Positions 12,660 to 26,703 of a stretch of DNA of 64,000 nucleotides are shown here, piece by piece. A program made the position numbers and the translations under genes. The notes under the pieces are model-generated. The model did no database searches. It saw only the letters and a program-made list of their open reading frames with translations, and had not been told where the DNA came from. Origin of the DNA: Zhengitettix transpicula (Eukaryota > Arthropoda > Insecta > Orthoptera > Tetrigidae); contig CM073590.1 in NCBI GenBank assembly GCA_037074705.1, forward strand, positions 167,088,746 to 167,152,745. The letters are read 5' to 3'. Each line of letters opens with the position of its first letter. The first letter of the stretch is position 1.

Positions 12660-15110
12660 AGTATTTATGCTTATAAACTTACCTAGAAAATATGAACTAT
12701 TATAATAAAACCGATATTTAATCTGTAAATAATTTTATATTAGAAGCAAATATATAAATATAATATGATTAATATTTATAATAATTATGACAAAAAATAA
12801 TTCGTCTAAAGAAATCATATAGTACATCAGGGTTATTCAGAATCCAAAATCAATTAAGTAAAATTGCGTTCAAAATACATTGATACCTTTTACGTTACGA
12901 AAAAACACGTTTTCGAAATTTAAAGTAATTTTAATAATTGAAAATTACGTATTTTATTGTATTAATTGAAAATTTCTTTTGAAATTTAAAAATTGTATTA
13001 AACGCATGACTCCGTTATTTAAAAGAAATTAAATTTAATGACAAAACAATTATCAAAAAGATGTTTTAAAATTTCAATTATATTTGTTCAGAGGTTCTAA
13101 TTTTGAAAATTTTCTTACTCAGGGAATAGTGGGCTCAATTTCCCTGATCAAAATTTCCAGAAATAATTATTAGTATTTTCATTTTGTTTAATTGGTTCTC
13201 GAATGCCAAAGGTTCATTCAAGTTCCTGTCTATCTGTTGCAATTTATATTTATGTAATTACCTTTCCGTCTCCAAACTATGTTAATTAAAAACTGTTTGT
13301 CTCTCGTTCGCTTCACTTCACTTAATTATTGTTATGGGTAAATTAACTTAAATTTCTCTAACATTGGTTGTAATTTTTTTATACTCATGACTCCCCTAGC
13401 TCCAAAATCATCTTAACTGCTAGTGATCTAAGTGTTTTTACGTGTATTTGCTTTAACGTCTAAGTCGTTACTTTCCTCCAACACTTGGCAATAGATGTAC
13501 CGTTCCTAAATCTATTTGTAAATATTTTCTATTATGTCTAAAACATAAAAATACATGTTTTTGTCCCTTTTTGTTGTCATAAGTAGCCCCAGCACCAACA
13601 TGTCCGTGGGCCACTATCATGCATGTTAACTTCAACTATGCTGTGAATGATTTCCTGTTTGATTTTTCTCTGTAAATAAACCTGCAAACATTTTAAAGGG
13701 TGCCTATGACGCAATACTGGATTCAAATCAATTAAATTTATGTCAAAAACATTTTCAATATTTAACTAACGAAATAACTAACAGTTAAATTAATTTCATA
13801 TTATATTATCCGAATAAAAATTAATGTCAGCCTACAGTCCAGTATAATTTTTAACGGTTTGTGTACGGTACTAATTTAAATGTTCACTTGTTTATACAGG
13901 AATAATATATGACGACATATGAGTAAACCAAATAAGGAAGTACGCTCAGGAACGCGTAGCATAATGATTCTAAGCAGGCTAAATCCAAATCTATAGCAAT
14001 TGGATTGGAACGCAACGTAAATCGATATTACTACACATGAAGAGGTTTTATGTTGTCAACCTGAATTAACGCGCTTCGGAATTGAGGACACGTCAACCTC
14101 AAGTAATCAATAGGTTTCAGGGCAATGCTAAAGTGAAATTTTATTCCAACGTGTATTTAAGTCTTATACGTTGAATATACAAAATTTCGAGGACGATAAA
14201 AGTATAATATATTTATACGATAGTTTTACGTCTCTCACATGAAAATTTATTCGTTTTCAGCCTCATAAAAACAAGGAAATTGCGCAACGCTGCATCTTTT
14301 TATTTAGTGCCATAAAATCCCTGAGGAAGGAGTCGGTTTTTTAACAAAATAAGACTTAAATTAGATTAATGTGAATTTGAAACAATATTTTTTAAAACAA
14401 AAAACCGTCTGTTAATATTTCTTTAACGACTGATTATATTCGCTCAATAAAAGTAGAAAGTAATCTGTTTAATAATCTAGTGATTATAACCCATCAGTGC
14501 ATGTAAGTGTGTAATTCAGAAAGCTCCTCAAATATTTCAAATCAAATTTATGTACTAATACTTGCAATTTTTAATCAAATGAACGTGTCACGATTTTCAA
14601 TAAACATTCATAGTTCATTATATAAGGATATTAAAGATAAATGTTTCTCTGTAGTGTAGAACACGTGTTACACTTTCACCTACACGATCAGATTTAAGGA
14701 AGTTCAAGAGGCCAAGCTGAATGTGTCAGAAAAAGCCCAGTCATCAGTCACGTGATCTGGCCATTAATCAAACAAACTGTAAGGGGGACGGTACAGGTCT
14801 AAGTGACACGTGTACACGTCGTCGACAGCATTCATTAAACCATTATGAACACTGCGCGCGATTGCTCTGAAATCATGGTAAACGAATCACCCTTACTCGG
14901 GAAAATATTATTCTTTTTACAAGTTTGTAGTATGCTACTAAGCATTTTTCAGCAAAAAAATAATTGTTAAGTGTATGATAAGCATATAGTGAGGTTATTT
15001 TGAGCTCCGTACCCAGATTTAAATAAATCTGTGCCTGCTTAGCAATCCATGCTTAGCTAGGTTTAAGTGAACCCTGAAACTTCGGAGCATAAATATGTTC
15101 AATTGGTTAT
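12660..15110. other. Gene-free AT-rich stretch
   Basis: No recognisable gene or repeat family. Slightly GC-richer block at 14640-14880 with no significant frame. Confidence 0.4.
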
Positions 15111-15118
15111 ATATATAT

Positions 15119-16145
15119 TGTGGTAAACACAAAAAAAAATACTATTATTTTTTTAACGTCGGGCGCCAATATGTAATAAATACAAACAAATTCCCAGTTA
15201 AACACCACTTTGGAGCGTCAATTGGTCATAATTACTTAAATATTAAAATGATTGGATGTTTTAGTAAGAACTCAAAATTTTAAAATAGACAAACAAATTA
15301 ATTTTATTAATCACAAACAATTGAATTTACACAAGTTATCAAATGAATTTTTACAACAGCTAGTAATTAATGTTTTACAATAAAATATTCTATTTCTCAG
15401 GGCCTTTAATAAAACAAATACTTGTTAAACAATTTTACAATGCAATAAAGAAAACACATACAATAACCAAATTCGAAATCTGAAATCTGACGATAATACC
15501 TTTACTTAAGAGTTTACAAATATGAATACTGTGAAATATTAACTTATAGTCTCCGACAATCCACGAAATTCGACTCACTCGCATACCAACACTCACTCAC
15601 TTTATATACAGGCCATAATGAGCACCAAGTTGTACGCACACTGAACACAACTAAACAGTGGCAGACTATCACCACACGACTGCAACTTTCGACTGTCCAC
15701 AGCCACCTCTCCACGATAACTCACGACGACCTCCTCTCCTTTATTCTCAGGACGACTTCTTCCTCACTAAGACCTTCGACGACTCTTTTCAAACAATTTA
15801 CTTATATTTATTTCGGCCACCTAACTCGGTCCAATGTCCATTAAGATCACCACCGACGAACTCTTACTAACAGACTTCACCTCTCTCGACGACCTTCTCC
15901 GCTCTCTTGACAGACTCTTTCTCACCACGACTTATATCTCTTTCTTTTGTACACCTCACCACGAATCCGGGTTCCCTTTTGTACACCGCTCCACAGAGTT
16001 CGGGCGCACTTTTTCCACACCCTCGTCTAATTTGCCATCTGCCCCCAATTATCCCATCATTTGGGTACAACCCGTGTGCCTTCTGCCGCTGACAACGCGA
16101 GTCCAATATATTTGTTTATTAATTAATTATTACTTTCTACTTACC

Positions 16146-16148
<3 letters not shown>
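15119..16148 (-). mobile_element. TGT...ACA element in a (TA)n array (solo-LTR-like), copy 1
   Basis: A 1030-bp unit with inverted ends TGTGGTAA (15119-15126) and TTACCACA (16141-16148), flanked directly on both sides by TATATA sequence. TG...CA ends and insertion into TA-rich targets are usual for gypsy-type LTRs. A GTCGGGCGCCAA block at about 15159-15170 resembles the complement of an LTR-retrotransposon primer-binding site (TTGGCGCCCGAC), so the element may read on the minus strand. Its right half is strikingly C/T-rich on the plus strand. No protein domains, so a solo LTR or a nonautonomous element. Confidence 0.55.
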
Positions 16149-16213
<65 letters not shown>

Positions 16214-16240
16214 TGTGTGCGTGTGTGTGTGTCTGTGTGT
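16149..16240. repeat. Compound microsatellite (TA)n-(TG)n
   Basis: About 30 bp of AT repeats, then roughly 60 bp of interrupted GT repeats, starting right at the end of the LTR-like element. Confidence 0.95.
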
Positions 16241-19200
16241 AATTGATGTAGACAGGAAAGAGAGGAAGAATATTTCCTTAACGTCAATCGAGAGCTGGTG
16301 TTTCCATGACAGAACACATTTAAAATTTTCAGAGACCCTCGCCTACCTCTGCAGGACATATTAGTTAAAATTTATATTAAAGTCCATTTTTCACGTAATG
16401 ATTTTATTTTGATAACGCATGAAAATTTAGGTACTATGTTGTCCCATCACCTATCTCTACTACCTCTACACTTTAACCAACAACCAGCTGATTACGGAAG
16501 AACATAACGCATCGCACATTTGTAATAATTATTCCAAAACATAACTTAAAATATTTTGACAATTGGAATTTAATCAATTCATTAATTGAGAAACTTAATT
16601 AAGGAATTAGAAAAAAACAATTATTTTGAGAAAATTTCAATTTTCTTAAAAAAGTATTGCCAGTTTAAAACTGTATTTTAATGTTCAAAATAAAATGTTA
16701 TTTTCCACAAATATTTTAAATAATTAAATTTCTTGTTTTGGCAATGTTGAAATTTATTACGGTTTCAATTTATATTTTTTACCTTTTTATTCTATTACTT
16801 CAAAGAATTTATTCATTTCCTACTTTCATTTTTTGCTTCCCTTTTTTTCGAAACCTCTACTCGTCTCCTTCAGCTTTTAAAACATGATTATATTCACAAA
16901 CAAATAATTAAACAAATAAGTTTATAATAAGATTATTTTTAAAAATTCTGGCTTTTTCTCTTTCTAAAAATCAGGATTTTGTCAATATCTATCATTAAAA
17001 CAATCCAGAAAGTATATATTTATTGGTATTGTAGCAACGAAATCAAATATTTTTTAAAGATGCTATATGTATATTTCATTTTTAAAATAATTTTTTCCCT
17101 CGAACATTATCATTTCGCAGAAAATATTTATTTAATAACTGCATTTCACTTTTATTGAACAACTTTGTTTTTAGATTTATTCTAGTTTTTCTATTTAAAT
17201 TAAATCTATATACTACATGCATCGCATTGGCTACACTTTTACTCTTACACTTAATAAAATTTAATTAATGTTTATTTGTCGTAATAGTAATATGATTAAA
17301 GTTTCTCTTCACATTTTATTTTTCCGTTGTTTGGCTTCTGAAGTAAAAATATTTAAGTAATTCTCTATATTGATAATGTACTGTAGCGGCAATACTACGA
17401 AAGAAATTTATTAGCAGTTACATGAAAACCAAATTATTCACATAGTTTCAGATACTGTTGAATGGTGCCGTGAAATTGAATATAAGATATCCAGCAAAAT
17501 TTCATAATTTTTTTAATTTTGACAGACGAATTTTTAGGTTAATTTATTTTCTGAAGTCAAAACGTTACATACACAGGTAGGTTGAACAATAACATTTTCT
17601 AAAAATAACTGGAAATATAAAATATGATAATGAAATTTTCTGAAAAAGCTTATTAATAGCCTACTATAATTTATATTACGTATTCAGAGATTTTCAAAAT
17701 ATTAATCAATTACATAAAAGTTTATATTTCCAATTTTATTAAAAATCATACCCGATATATGCGTTTGTAGAAAAAAGCCGACAGACGAAATGTTTGAAAA
17801 GTTGTGCGGTAATTTCCATTTGTTGGAATAGTCATTTAAAAATTAAACGTTGGCCACCAATTGTACAAATTATTCACAAGAATGTTATTGGAAATATTTA
17901 TGAAATTATTAGTAGAACAATATAAATATCGTCGTATACAAAACTGTCCTCTTGCGAAAGATGTATTCGTGGAACGAGTTCAGGAACCGATAATCGATAA
18001 TCTGTATTGCTAAATATATAACTATGAAACCTCTAGCAATAGAGCTGGCAGTTACATCACAATACTTACACTTTATGATTGAATTATATATAACTCTCTA
18101 TAGATGTTACTGTCAAAAGAAAATTTTGAATTAGCCATTACATGAACATGAAGCACTTCAAATTAACACAGTTTTTTACGTAAAACTCATTTCCACAGAC
18201 GCAAAAATATTCCACACAATATTTTAGATTAAACAAATAATTTTCTGAGTTGAATTAATACATTCCGCCAATTATGAAGTAGCATATAAATAAAAAAACA
18301 TATTTATACAACAAGCATTGGAAAAATATTACAGTGGGAGATTCATTAATATCGATACACAACGAACTAAGCTTAACATCCAATATTGTATTTCTAAACA
18401 AATATGTTGTTTTATTAGCGGTGGTGTTACATGTGGCAGTTTATAGTAGAGCGAACGACAGAGAATTCCATTAGCTTAAGAATAAAATTTATTAACAAAT
18501 ATTTGAAGAGACCTTAGTGTTTTGGTTTAGTTCGGTGGAACCAAGAAGTATGGTTCTTAATCACCGCACTTTGTCGAGAGGCACGCACTTCACCATAAAG
18601 AATAAGGTTAATGAAGCAAGATGCTATGTGACTATAATTGTCATCAGATGAGAAATCTGAATGGGCTTTAGATCACTGCATACATTTCCAATTTTCAAAA
18701 ATCACGTTTCTTTATGAACCAATGGGAGACCTTGCGGTCGAGGGCCAGACGGGTAAGTAATATTACTGCTTCAAAAGTAGCCAACAAGTACTAGCCCAGA
18801 AATATGCGAGTAAGAAACTTAGATTATTACTTTCCAAAGGCCTCGGCTAGTTGCTGATGATCAGAGATTTTGCCAAGCAGTCGCCGAGGAAGAAACATAA
18901 TCAGGAGAGATGTGTCGATCAACATAATCTTGGGTGTAGGATGAATATTTCGATAACTACCAGGCTCCTAGATGGATAATCAAGTCCATGGTTAACTTTA
19001 ACTGTATTATGGTCAGATTGTTTCTGTCCTTTTAATTATTTTTCTCCAATTAATTTAACCTTCTTGCAATCATCAGAGAATGAATTCGTTCATCATCGAC
19101 CTTGTCGGCCTACAACTATGATCGGACGATAATTACAGAAAAAAAATGGTTACATTCATTATCGAATGAGCTTATCACCACTGAGGTTCGGCCTCTCGCT

Positions 19201-22200
19201 GAACGAAATATCTAACTTCGTGGTATATAATTGTAATTTGTAAAATAATATGATTCCATGCCGTTTCTTTAATTCAGTTTCACGGTCTCAAATGCAGAGT
19301 TTAGTTTGAAAGCAGTTCTTGCGTTCTAGAATTAATGCGATTCCGTAAACTTAAAAATTATTAGCTTCGTACATGAAACTGTTAAAAATTGTCTATGGAG
19401 AGATTCCTCGCTGACAACATTCAGCTGATCGATTATAATTTGGAATGTGTCCGATTATTCTTCGTTTTTTAAATCAAAATTACGATAAAAATGTAGCAAT
19501 TTAATGCCAATGATGTGGGTGGCTGTTATTGAGAATGAGACGCTCACTTGGTGACGCCAAAATTTTGAAAATGAAAAGAATAAGAATGGAAATGGAGAAT
19601 AGTTTGTCTGTTTCTATACTCTCGTGTTACGTCCTGATTCTAAGAAAATAATTAATTTATGGCATAAAATATCATTTAATTATTAATAAGAATGATTATT
19701 ATCCATCTGTAAATTATACAGTGATTGGTAAATTTAGTGCAAAAAAACTGTGCTGTTTGTTAGTACCTATACAGACTGGAAAACCGTTTCACTGGTAAGT
19801 ACGGGCTACACTTGCCTCATCTTGAGACTTCCAATATGAAATATACTCCTGTAAATCATTTTTCTCGATTAGAATTTAGTTAGAGGTTTCGATATCTCAA
19901 TGATGACTAAAACTCGAAACAGAATATAAATTCTGCCCAGTCAGCTTTGTTTGTCGCAGAAATTTTTCTTGTATGAGTCTGAGGATCTTACGGACAATTC
20001 GGCTGAAATTCATTAAAAAAAATAGTGACATTTTCTTTATTATTTTCAATGATAGCACATACCACACTGTCTTCCACGGGCAGTGATCGAGCTCGATCAG
20101 TGACCATCGGAGGTTGGGCAACCACATCTTGTTAAATTTTTAAAAATTCTGCTTCACACGTACATGGGCAGTAAGGTAGTGAGTGACTTAGAAACGAGCA
20201 CCTTCTCCCACGTGAGTGCATTATTGAAGTGACGGTCGAGCGCCACTAATATCGATTGTGGGCGCAGCTGCTGCAAACCCGATTACTCTACTAACCGCAT
20301 TAGCACGCCGTCATCTCGATGGGCGAATGGTGTCAGACCGCCGCGTCTTAACAAATATTTAAAACTTATGTACTAATTCCGGGACATAAAATGACACGAG
20401 TTTACTTCATTCGCCTGAGGCAACTTTATAATACTTGTTAAGTGTGCTCATATCGGACAATATTTCCCCCAGAGTTTTCTTTTTAGTCTCCCAAAAATGT
20501 CACCGACTTATATGGTTATGTTATTTAACCAATCATTGGGTTATTTTACCATTTTCTCTTTTTTCAAATGATATTGATGTGCTGATATTGTTGCTTCCCG
20601 GTTGTTTGATCATAGAATAATATTTGAGTACAGTAAGGATCATCATTTGAAGTGTCGTTTAAGTAACGTGTTGACTTCTAATCTCACCAGACAGCTCGCC
20701 GACAATCAGTAAATTAAATTTTCACCCTTGAATAGCTCATTACCTCTTGCAAAACGAAAAAATAGTTTTCAGAATTATTTCGCTTGAAAAAAGTGCCAGA
20801 TCTTTGATTTGTTGAACCATGGTAACGGCCTTTGCCTGACGCTTATTTGTATTCTTAAGAATCAAATTTAAAACACAGCTTTGATGATACAAACCTTGTT
20901 AATGAGGATGCCAATGAAAACAACAACAAGATAATTTAATGTATATTTCAAGACTTTTTTCTTTAACAAGTTTCTGTCATGCTTGACACCATCCTATCGC
21001 AGTCTGTGATGGAGGGTAGGATTCATAGAGATACCCGTAATCGAAAGTATTGTAGAAAAAAAAACGGATAAGATAGATTAAAATGGCGTATTTCAATTTA
21101 ATGTTTGTATAACACATAAGCACGTCACTATGCTGAGAATGCTAAGGGATCCTTATAATTCTCTTATCATTCAGCGGCGATGTAATTTTGAGCGCCTTGG
21201 TCTTTCTGAAAAAGGGGCCGACAATTGACGGAGTAAACACCATGTTTGTTACGGGGCTAGCAAAGTGACGTGAGTGATGAATACAAATGGAAGATGTTGT
21301 ACTTTCTAAAATCAGTAGTTCCTCTAAATGAATATTTATATTTATCGGACTTAATTTAATTATTAATAAATACCCCAGCCAATCTTGTCTGAAATATAAT
21401 TTAATAAAAAAGACGTATCGATCCTTTTTGTAACCTCTTCTGATGCATATATAAAAGTTTTACAAATTTAAATATAATTTATTTCTTGACAAAAAAATAA
21501 ATAATCAAAATTTTGTAGAGAAAATTTCTAAACGTGTTCCGTTTGAAAGGTCCGATACGTCCTGCCATTTTTTATTAATCTGTTCCAATTTTTATTTTAT
21601 TAAATTCTGTTTCTGACAAATTTGCTTATTTTATTCATTTATAGTATATATGCATGTAATATTAGGGTTCTTTTATTTAAATATATATATATATATATCC
21701 CAATATATGCAATATATATATATATATATATATACATCCCAATTTTGTGACTATTCTTTCATTAATTTTATTATTCATGTATTTAATGATTTTTCTGACT
21801 TGTCCCATTTCTTCAAGAGTTGATAATTCAAATAAAATTAAAAGGCCGTCAAAAATAAATTGATGAGTATTGCTTGAAAGTTTTGTTAAGAACTTCGGTG
21901 TGATATTATAAATTATGTTTCAAGTAAAATTAGCTGTTGGATTGAATTAAAGTTGAGAAAAGAAATGCCTTTGAACACAACGTAAAAAAAAGGTCGTAAA
22001 AGTTTTAAAAAGCGTAAGCAATACCAAAAGTTTTGGATGATTGCCAAGAAGTTCAGAAGAGCCAAAAAGACGCGGATTGTAAGTCATGGACCATATAAGC
22101 CAGAATTGTGGCAAACAGCTCTGTTTGTTCTGCTCTTGAGAAGTAATCTCAATCAAAGAAACAGCTCCATTGTCATAAATGTTTTGTACAAAATCATGTG

Positions 22201-22390
22201 TTATTTAGTGAAGTATATAATTTATGCAGTAAATTTACAACCTCTTGACACACACGCATAGCGAAGTAATGCTTGACGACAGTTCCACGGGGTCGAGTTT
22301 GAAGCACAGGGAGTTGGGTTTAGTGTGTAAAAATCCCACACTTCCGTGTAGTACGGGCTGCACAGAATCTTTTGAAGATTCCCACCTACC
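16241..22390. other. Gene-poor AT-rich stretch
   Basis: About 6 kb without a recognisable gene. Short GC-richer segments at 18700-18960 and 20160-20340 have no domain match. Small (TA)n runs at 21684-21735. Confidence 0.4.
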
Positions 22391-22393
22391 ACG

Positions 22394-22394
<1 letters not shown>

Positions 22395-22429
<35 letters not shown>

Positions 22430-22473
22430 CTGTATATAATATACATAAATATATATATATATATATATATATA
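22395..22473. repeat. (TA)n microsatellites
   Basis: Two TA runs around a short AAATCTGTATATAATATACATAA spacer-like sequence; a third run lies at 22739-22773. Confidence 0.9.
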
Positions 22474-22737
22474 AATTCGAGGATAAAACATTCCGAATTT
22501 TAAATGGCAACTAGGATTTCAAAAATATAAAATTATCTCCTATCTTTATATTTGTGTATTATTACGTTTGTAGATCTATAATTCCCGTTACTTATGAAAA
22601 TGTTTTATTGCAGCCGAAACATGCTAATTATGTATAGCAAACAAATTATAACTATCCAAATCATTTCTCCGCTATGCTTATTTGATAGTGGCAGACATTG
22701 ATTTCTACTGGGTCAATGCACATAATATTGGTTTTAG

Positions 22738-22777
<40 letters not shown>

Positions 22778-23069
22778 CTGTATATAATATACATATATAT
22801 ATATAAATTCGAGGATAAAACATTCCGAATTTTAAATGGCAACTAGGATTTCAAAAATATAAAATTATCTCCTATCTTTATATTTGTGTATTATTACGTT
22901 TGTAGATCTATAATTCCCGTTACTTATGAAAATGTTTTATTGCAGCCGAAACATGCTAATTATGTATAGCAAACAAATTATAACTATCCAAATCATTTCT
23001 CCGCTATGCTTATTTGATAGTGGCAGACATTGATTTCTACTGGGTCAATGCACATAATATTGGTTTTAG
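22426..23069. repeat. Recent tandem duplication of about 300 bp
   Basis: 22426-22737 and 22774-23069 are almost identical outside their TA runs (AAATCTGTATATAAT... to ...AATATTGGTTTTAG). Each copy is led by a (TA)n array. Offset falls from 348 to 332 because the internal TA run is shorter in copy 2. Near identity implies a young event or an assembly artefact. Confidence 0.9.
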
Positions 23070-23074
23070 ATGTT

Positions 23075-26000
23075 TAGAGTGAAAATGTTAAAAAAACGTG
23101 CTCTAATAATCGTTATACAAGGATGAAATATATATGGTTTTTACTATGTCTGAAATGAACAATAATAATCATTTTAACTGGGTATCTATTTCTTAACAGG
23201 AAGAAAATTTAAATCAAACATATTAGAAACATAATTAGCTGATTTGATACCATTGTAACACTATATCAACCGTTTTCTTGCTCAATTTTCTTGCCAAAAT
23301 TCACGTTCTACTAGAATACTTAAACAACTTTTCCTAACAACGTATCGTTAACATAACATCTTCTTGGAAAAGTCAGTTACAAACATAAAATATATTTTAT
23401 ATTTTTGTTTGAATTCTACATTTAAATAAATCATATTGTTATAAATAGACAGAACCTAGATCAAGACAGTAGGAGAATGACGTATTTTCCATTGCACTAC
23501 TCATGCTTTGTGTAGTTGAGCGTTACATTTGTAATAGAATTCAAATGAAAAAGGCTGTATTTTCTAAAGGTAGTAGTTCCTCTTAAAGGAAGCTTCTACT
23601 TAACTTCATTTCAGCAGACTAAAACGAAGTCACGAAAGACAAACGAAGATCAGGGCTGAAGTAAGTTAGATATAAACGATAGCTTTGTTGTATTTTTTAA
23701 TCATACACTTTTTACACTATTATTTATTTCAAACAATACAATTAATGACCCAGTTACATATTTATAGACCTCCATCTTAGAATGAGTGTGTTTATCGATA
23801 TTTCCATTAATAATTTAAATAATTTGTTTCTATATTTATAAAAATGTAGAATAAACCCTTTTCTATATGGTTTAGCAACAATAAAAGCCATTTGTGTTTT
23901 TTCGTAAACAAACAATATCGCTAATATTTACTTATAATATTTCCAGTTAATATAACAACACACTTTCCTTTCAATGCCAACAAACATTTTACTTTAATAT
24001 ATTTCACATCTGAAAAAATAAATATATTTCTGCGCTTAGATTTTAACCTGCGAACAAGTGCCTATTTTAGACCTGCGTGATAAATTCAGACAGAGTAGCT
24101 TAATTTATATTAGGGTGTACAGATAGTTGTACGATCGAGTACCTCCTTTATAATTGCACTGACAAAAAGTACAATAAGTCTGAAAAGCAGATGAAACCTT
24201 CACGCCATCGTAAATCCTCCAGACATTTCAATATAATTGTTCGCTTTAATAACCAAAGGTTGGGCCGACCCTCCTGTAACCACAATCGGGAATTTATTAG
24301 CAAGTTGGTCAAAAACAACTTTTCCGTCTATTCCACGAGAGAGGATGACGTTTCCCCAGGTGGGAAAACGATATATAAGAAGCGAGAGAAAAGTCTGAGC
24401 ATGTTTCCTCTTGAACATGCTAATATTGCTTTTCTTAGACTTATAGCACCACATATTAGAGGAACAGGGACAACTGTTTATATTCCACAGATTTTTTTTC
24501 TGAAAGTGTGTCAGTAACTTGTAAAACGGACTACTTGACTGGACGAACATCGGAGCAGTGGACGCCACCTGCTATTTTTGTCAAAGGGCCAATAACGGGA
24601 AAATATTCAATAATAATGTTGAGCAAACAACACGCACAGTTTATTCCTTCATTACATTCCTTATAAAATGGAATTCAATTTACGTTTCTAAACCCTAAGA
24701 TAGAGTTATTGTAATTTAAAATAATTTCTAAATAAATAATTTCATTTTATATAACTAAAGAAACATTTATAATAAATGGCACCACAAGATAGTCAGAAAA
24801 AAATAGTAACTTAGGGCAAAATAGCTTTAGTTGACAACATTTTAACTAGTTATTTAACTAATTATAAAGAGGTCCGACTAGTTATAATTTTTCAAATCTA
24901 GTGAAGCTCTCGTGGAATACGAGTAATACCAACACAACTATCATTCCTCCGTCGACTTTTATTCCTCATCTGTTCACAGCATGAGTATTTTTTTTCAATA
25001 ACTAACCCTAATATTAAGAATCACGCACAAGGTTCATACCTAGACAGTTTCTAAATAATTAAGGATCTATAATTGAGGCTGTTTTTGTCGACGAGATGTG
25101 CATGCCTCGTGAACTCATGCATTTATATGGTACTAAATCCTTATTTCATCTTCCTTCATCTCTTAGACTGGTGGTTCGTCATGAGGTACCTCGTGTTATT
25201 TCCAGGTTCGTGGATATTTCGCCGTCAGACAATGAGATAGCATCTTTCCGACTGTTCCTATTACAAAGTAGTTGTAAATCTGTTTCCCGAAGGCACATAG
25301 CTATACAAATGTGCAATTGGATTTTTAGAAGGTAATTGTTCCGGGGATACTGATGATATTGAGCGAGGGCCACGCGTGTCTATGCAGCTGGCGCGTGGCC
25401 CAGCACATCGATCCAGCCCAGCAGACTCCGTCACACGTCTCTCAGGGCCCACATCTCTACGTCAATACGTAAACTCATTACTATGGCAACCTTATAGATA
25501 CAAAATTGCTTTCACGATTCCACTTTCACCTCCACTAGAAAATTCACTCATATGCCGATTTTAGGATCTGAAATATGATATTCGTCTGAACGAAAAAGTG
25601 AAATTGAAATTGTTGAGGGGTAGTAATTTCAGGAAGATGTGACAAGAATAACGTTTCAGCTGGGAAGGACAGCATCGTTATCTGCAAATTATAATAAACA
25701 CGTTTATACTAGTTAGTTCTGAATATATAAAAACGTGAAACTTAGGTACATTATAATTTATCTTCATTTAATGGATATCTTTTTTCTTGGTAGTATTAAT
25801 AAAATATTATTGGGTTAATTATCAATGACGGAGTCGTGTTTGAGAGACGAAACGCAATATGTCAATTATTTTAGAGTACTCACAAATCTACAAAGGTCTG
25901 CTTACGTGTCAAAGAAACGGATATTTCACAAAGAAAATCAAACAATATCCGACGGCATTTTGTAGATCACTCAAAGTTTTCCCGTAAATCTGAAATACTG

Positions 26001-26627
26001 TGATTTTTTGTTACTTCCAAAACATAAAAATCAACCTCAACCTTGTCAAGCTTCCCATACATCCTGCATAATGGAATAACCATCCAAATTTGTTGATAGT
26101 CGCAGAATAAATATTTTAAAAATACCAGAGTCGATCTCAATCAGTGCACTAAACTAATACTTGAAAATATGTTTTCTGTGTTTTCCTATTCGTACTGAAA
26201 TACTCCTGAGATTTTATATCATTCAAGGTTTTGACCTTCTTCAGATTGAACAATTCCTATTTCACTCATTTACTACGTCTTTGCCTACCTACTTTTATCC
26301 ATACCACAGATATCGGAAAAACCAAATATCTTCTCCATAATGTAATTATCGGACATTAATGTGTAGCCATCAGATTTTCACTTTATTAACACTCTCTTCT
26401 TACCCAAACTATTTATTAAAATTGATTATATACGACGACTGAGGCACCATTTTTAAGCGGCTATAATGAGCTTTACTCCCTGTCAAGACTTTGCACTCTG
26501 ACGTATGCTTTTCATGAGAATTAATTTCGAGAAATTTAATATTCATTACATTATAATTGTGCGTGGAAGAAACTTTCACTCTATGGGTTGAAAGCATTGA
26601 GTGCTCTCATTGAATCTGTCTCTAGGA

Positions 26628-26630
<3 letters not shown>
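23075..26630. other. Gene-poor stretch with two unexplained GC-richer blocks
   Basis: 24190-24570 has overlapping frames of 108 (plus) and 122 (minus) residues, and 25090-25560 several 60-79 residue frames; none has a recognisable domain and both strands are open, so neither is called a gene. A strong short hairpin lies at 25367-25401. Confidence 0.4.
25367..25401. repeat. Perfect 10-bp stem hairpin
   Basis: GGGCCACGCG (25367-25376) pairs exactly with CGCGTGGCCC (25392-25401) around a 15-base loop. All-GC-rich stem in AT-rich DNA. Confidence 0.8.

Positions 26631-26631
<1 letters not shown>

Positions 26632-26700
<69 letters not shown>
26632..26700. repeat. (TA)n microsatellite
   Basis: About 69 bp of AT repeat, interrupted once by GA, abutting the left end of the second LTR-like element. 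Confidence 0.95.

Positions 26701-26703
<3 letters not shown>

Noticed and set aside
22222..22491. Open frames through the (TA)n arrays (also at 16141-16364, 26576-26758 and 53108-53479)
   Set aside because: Ile-Tyr repeats are simply translated microsatellite.
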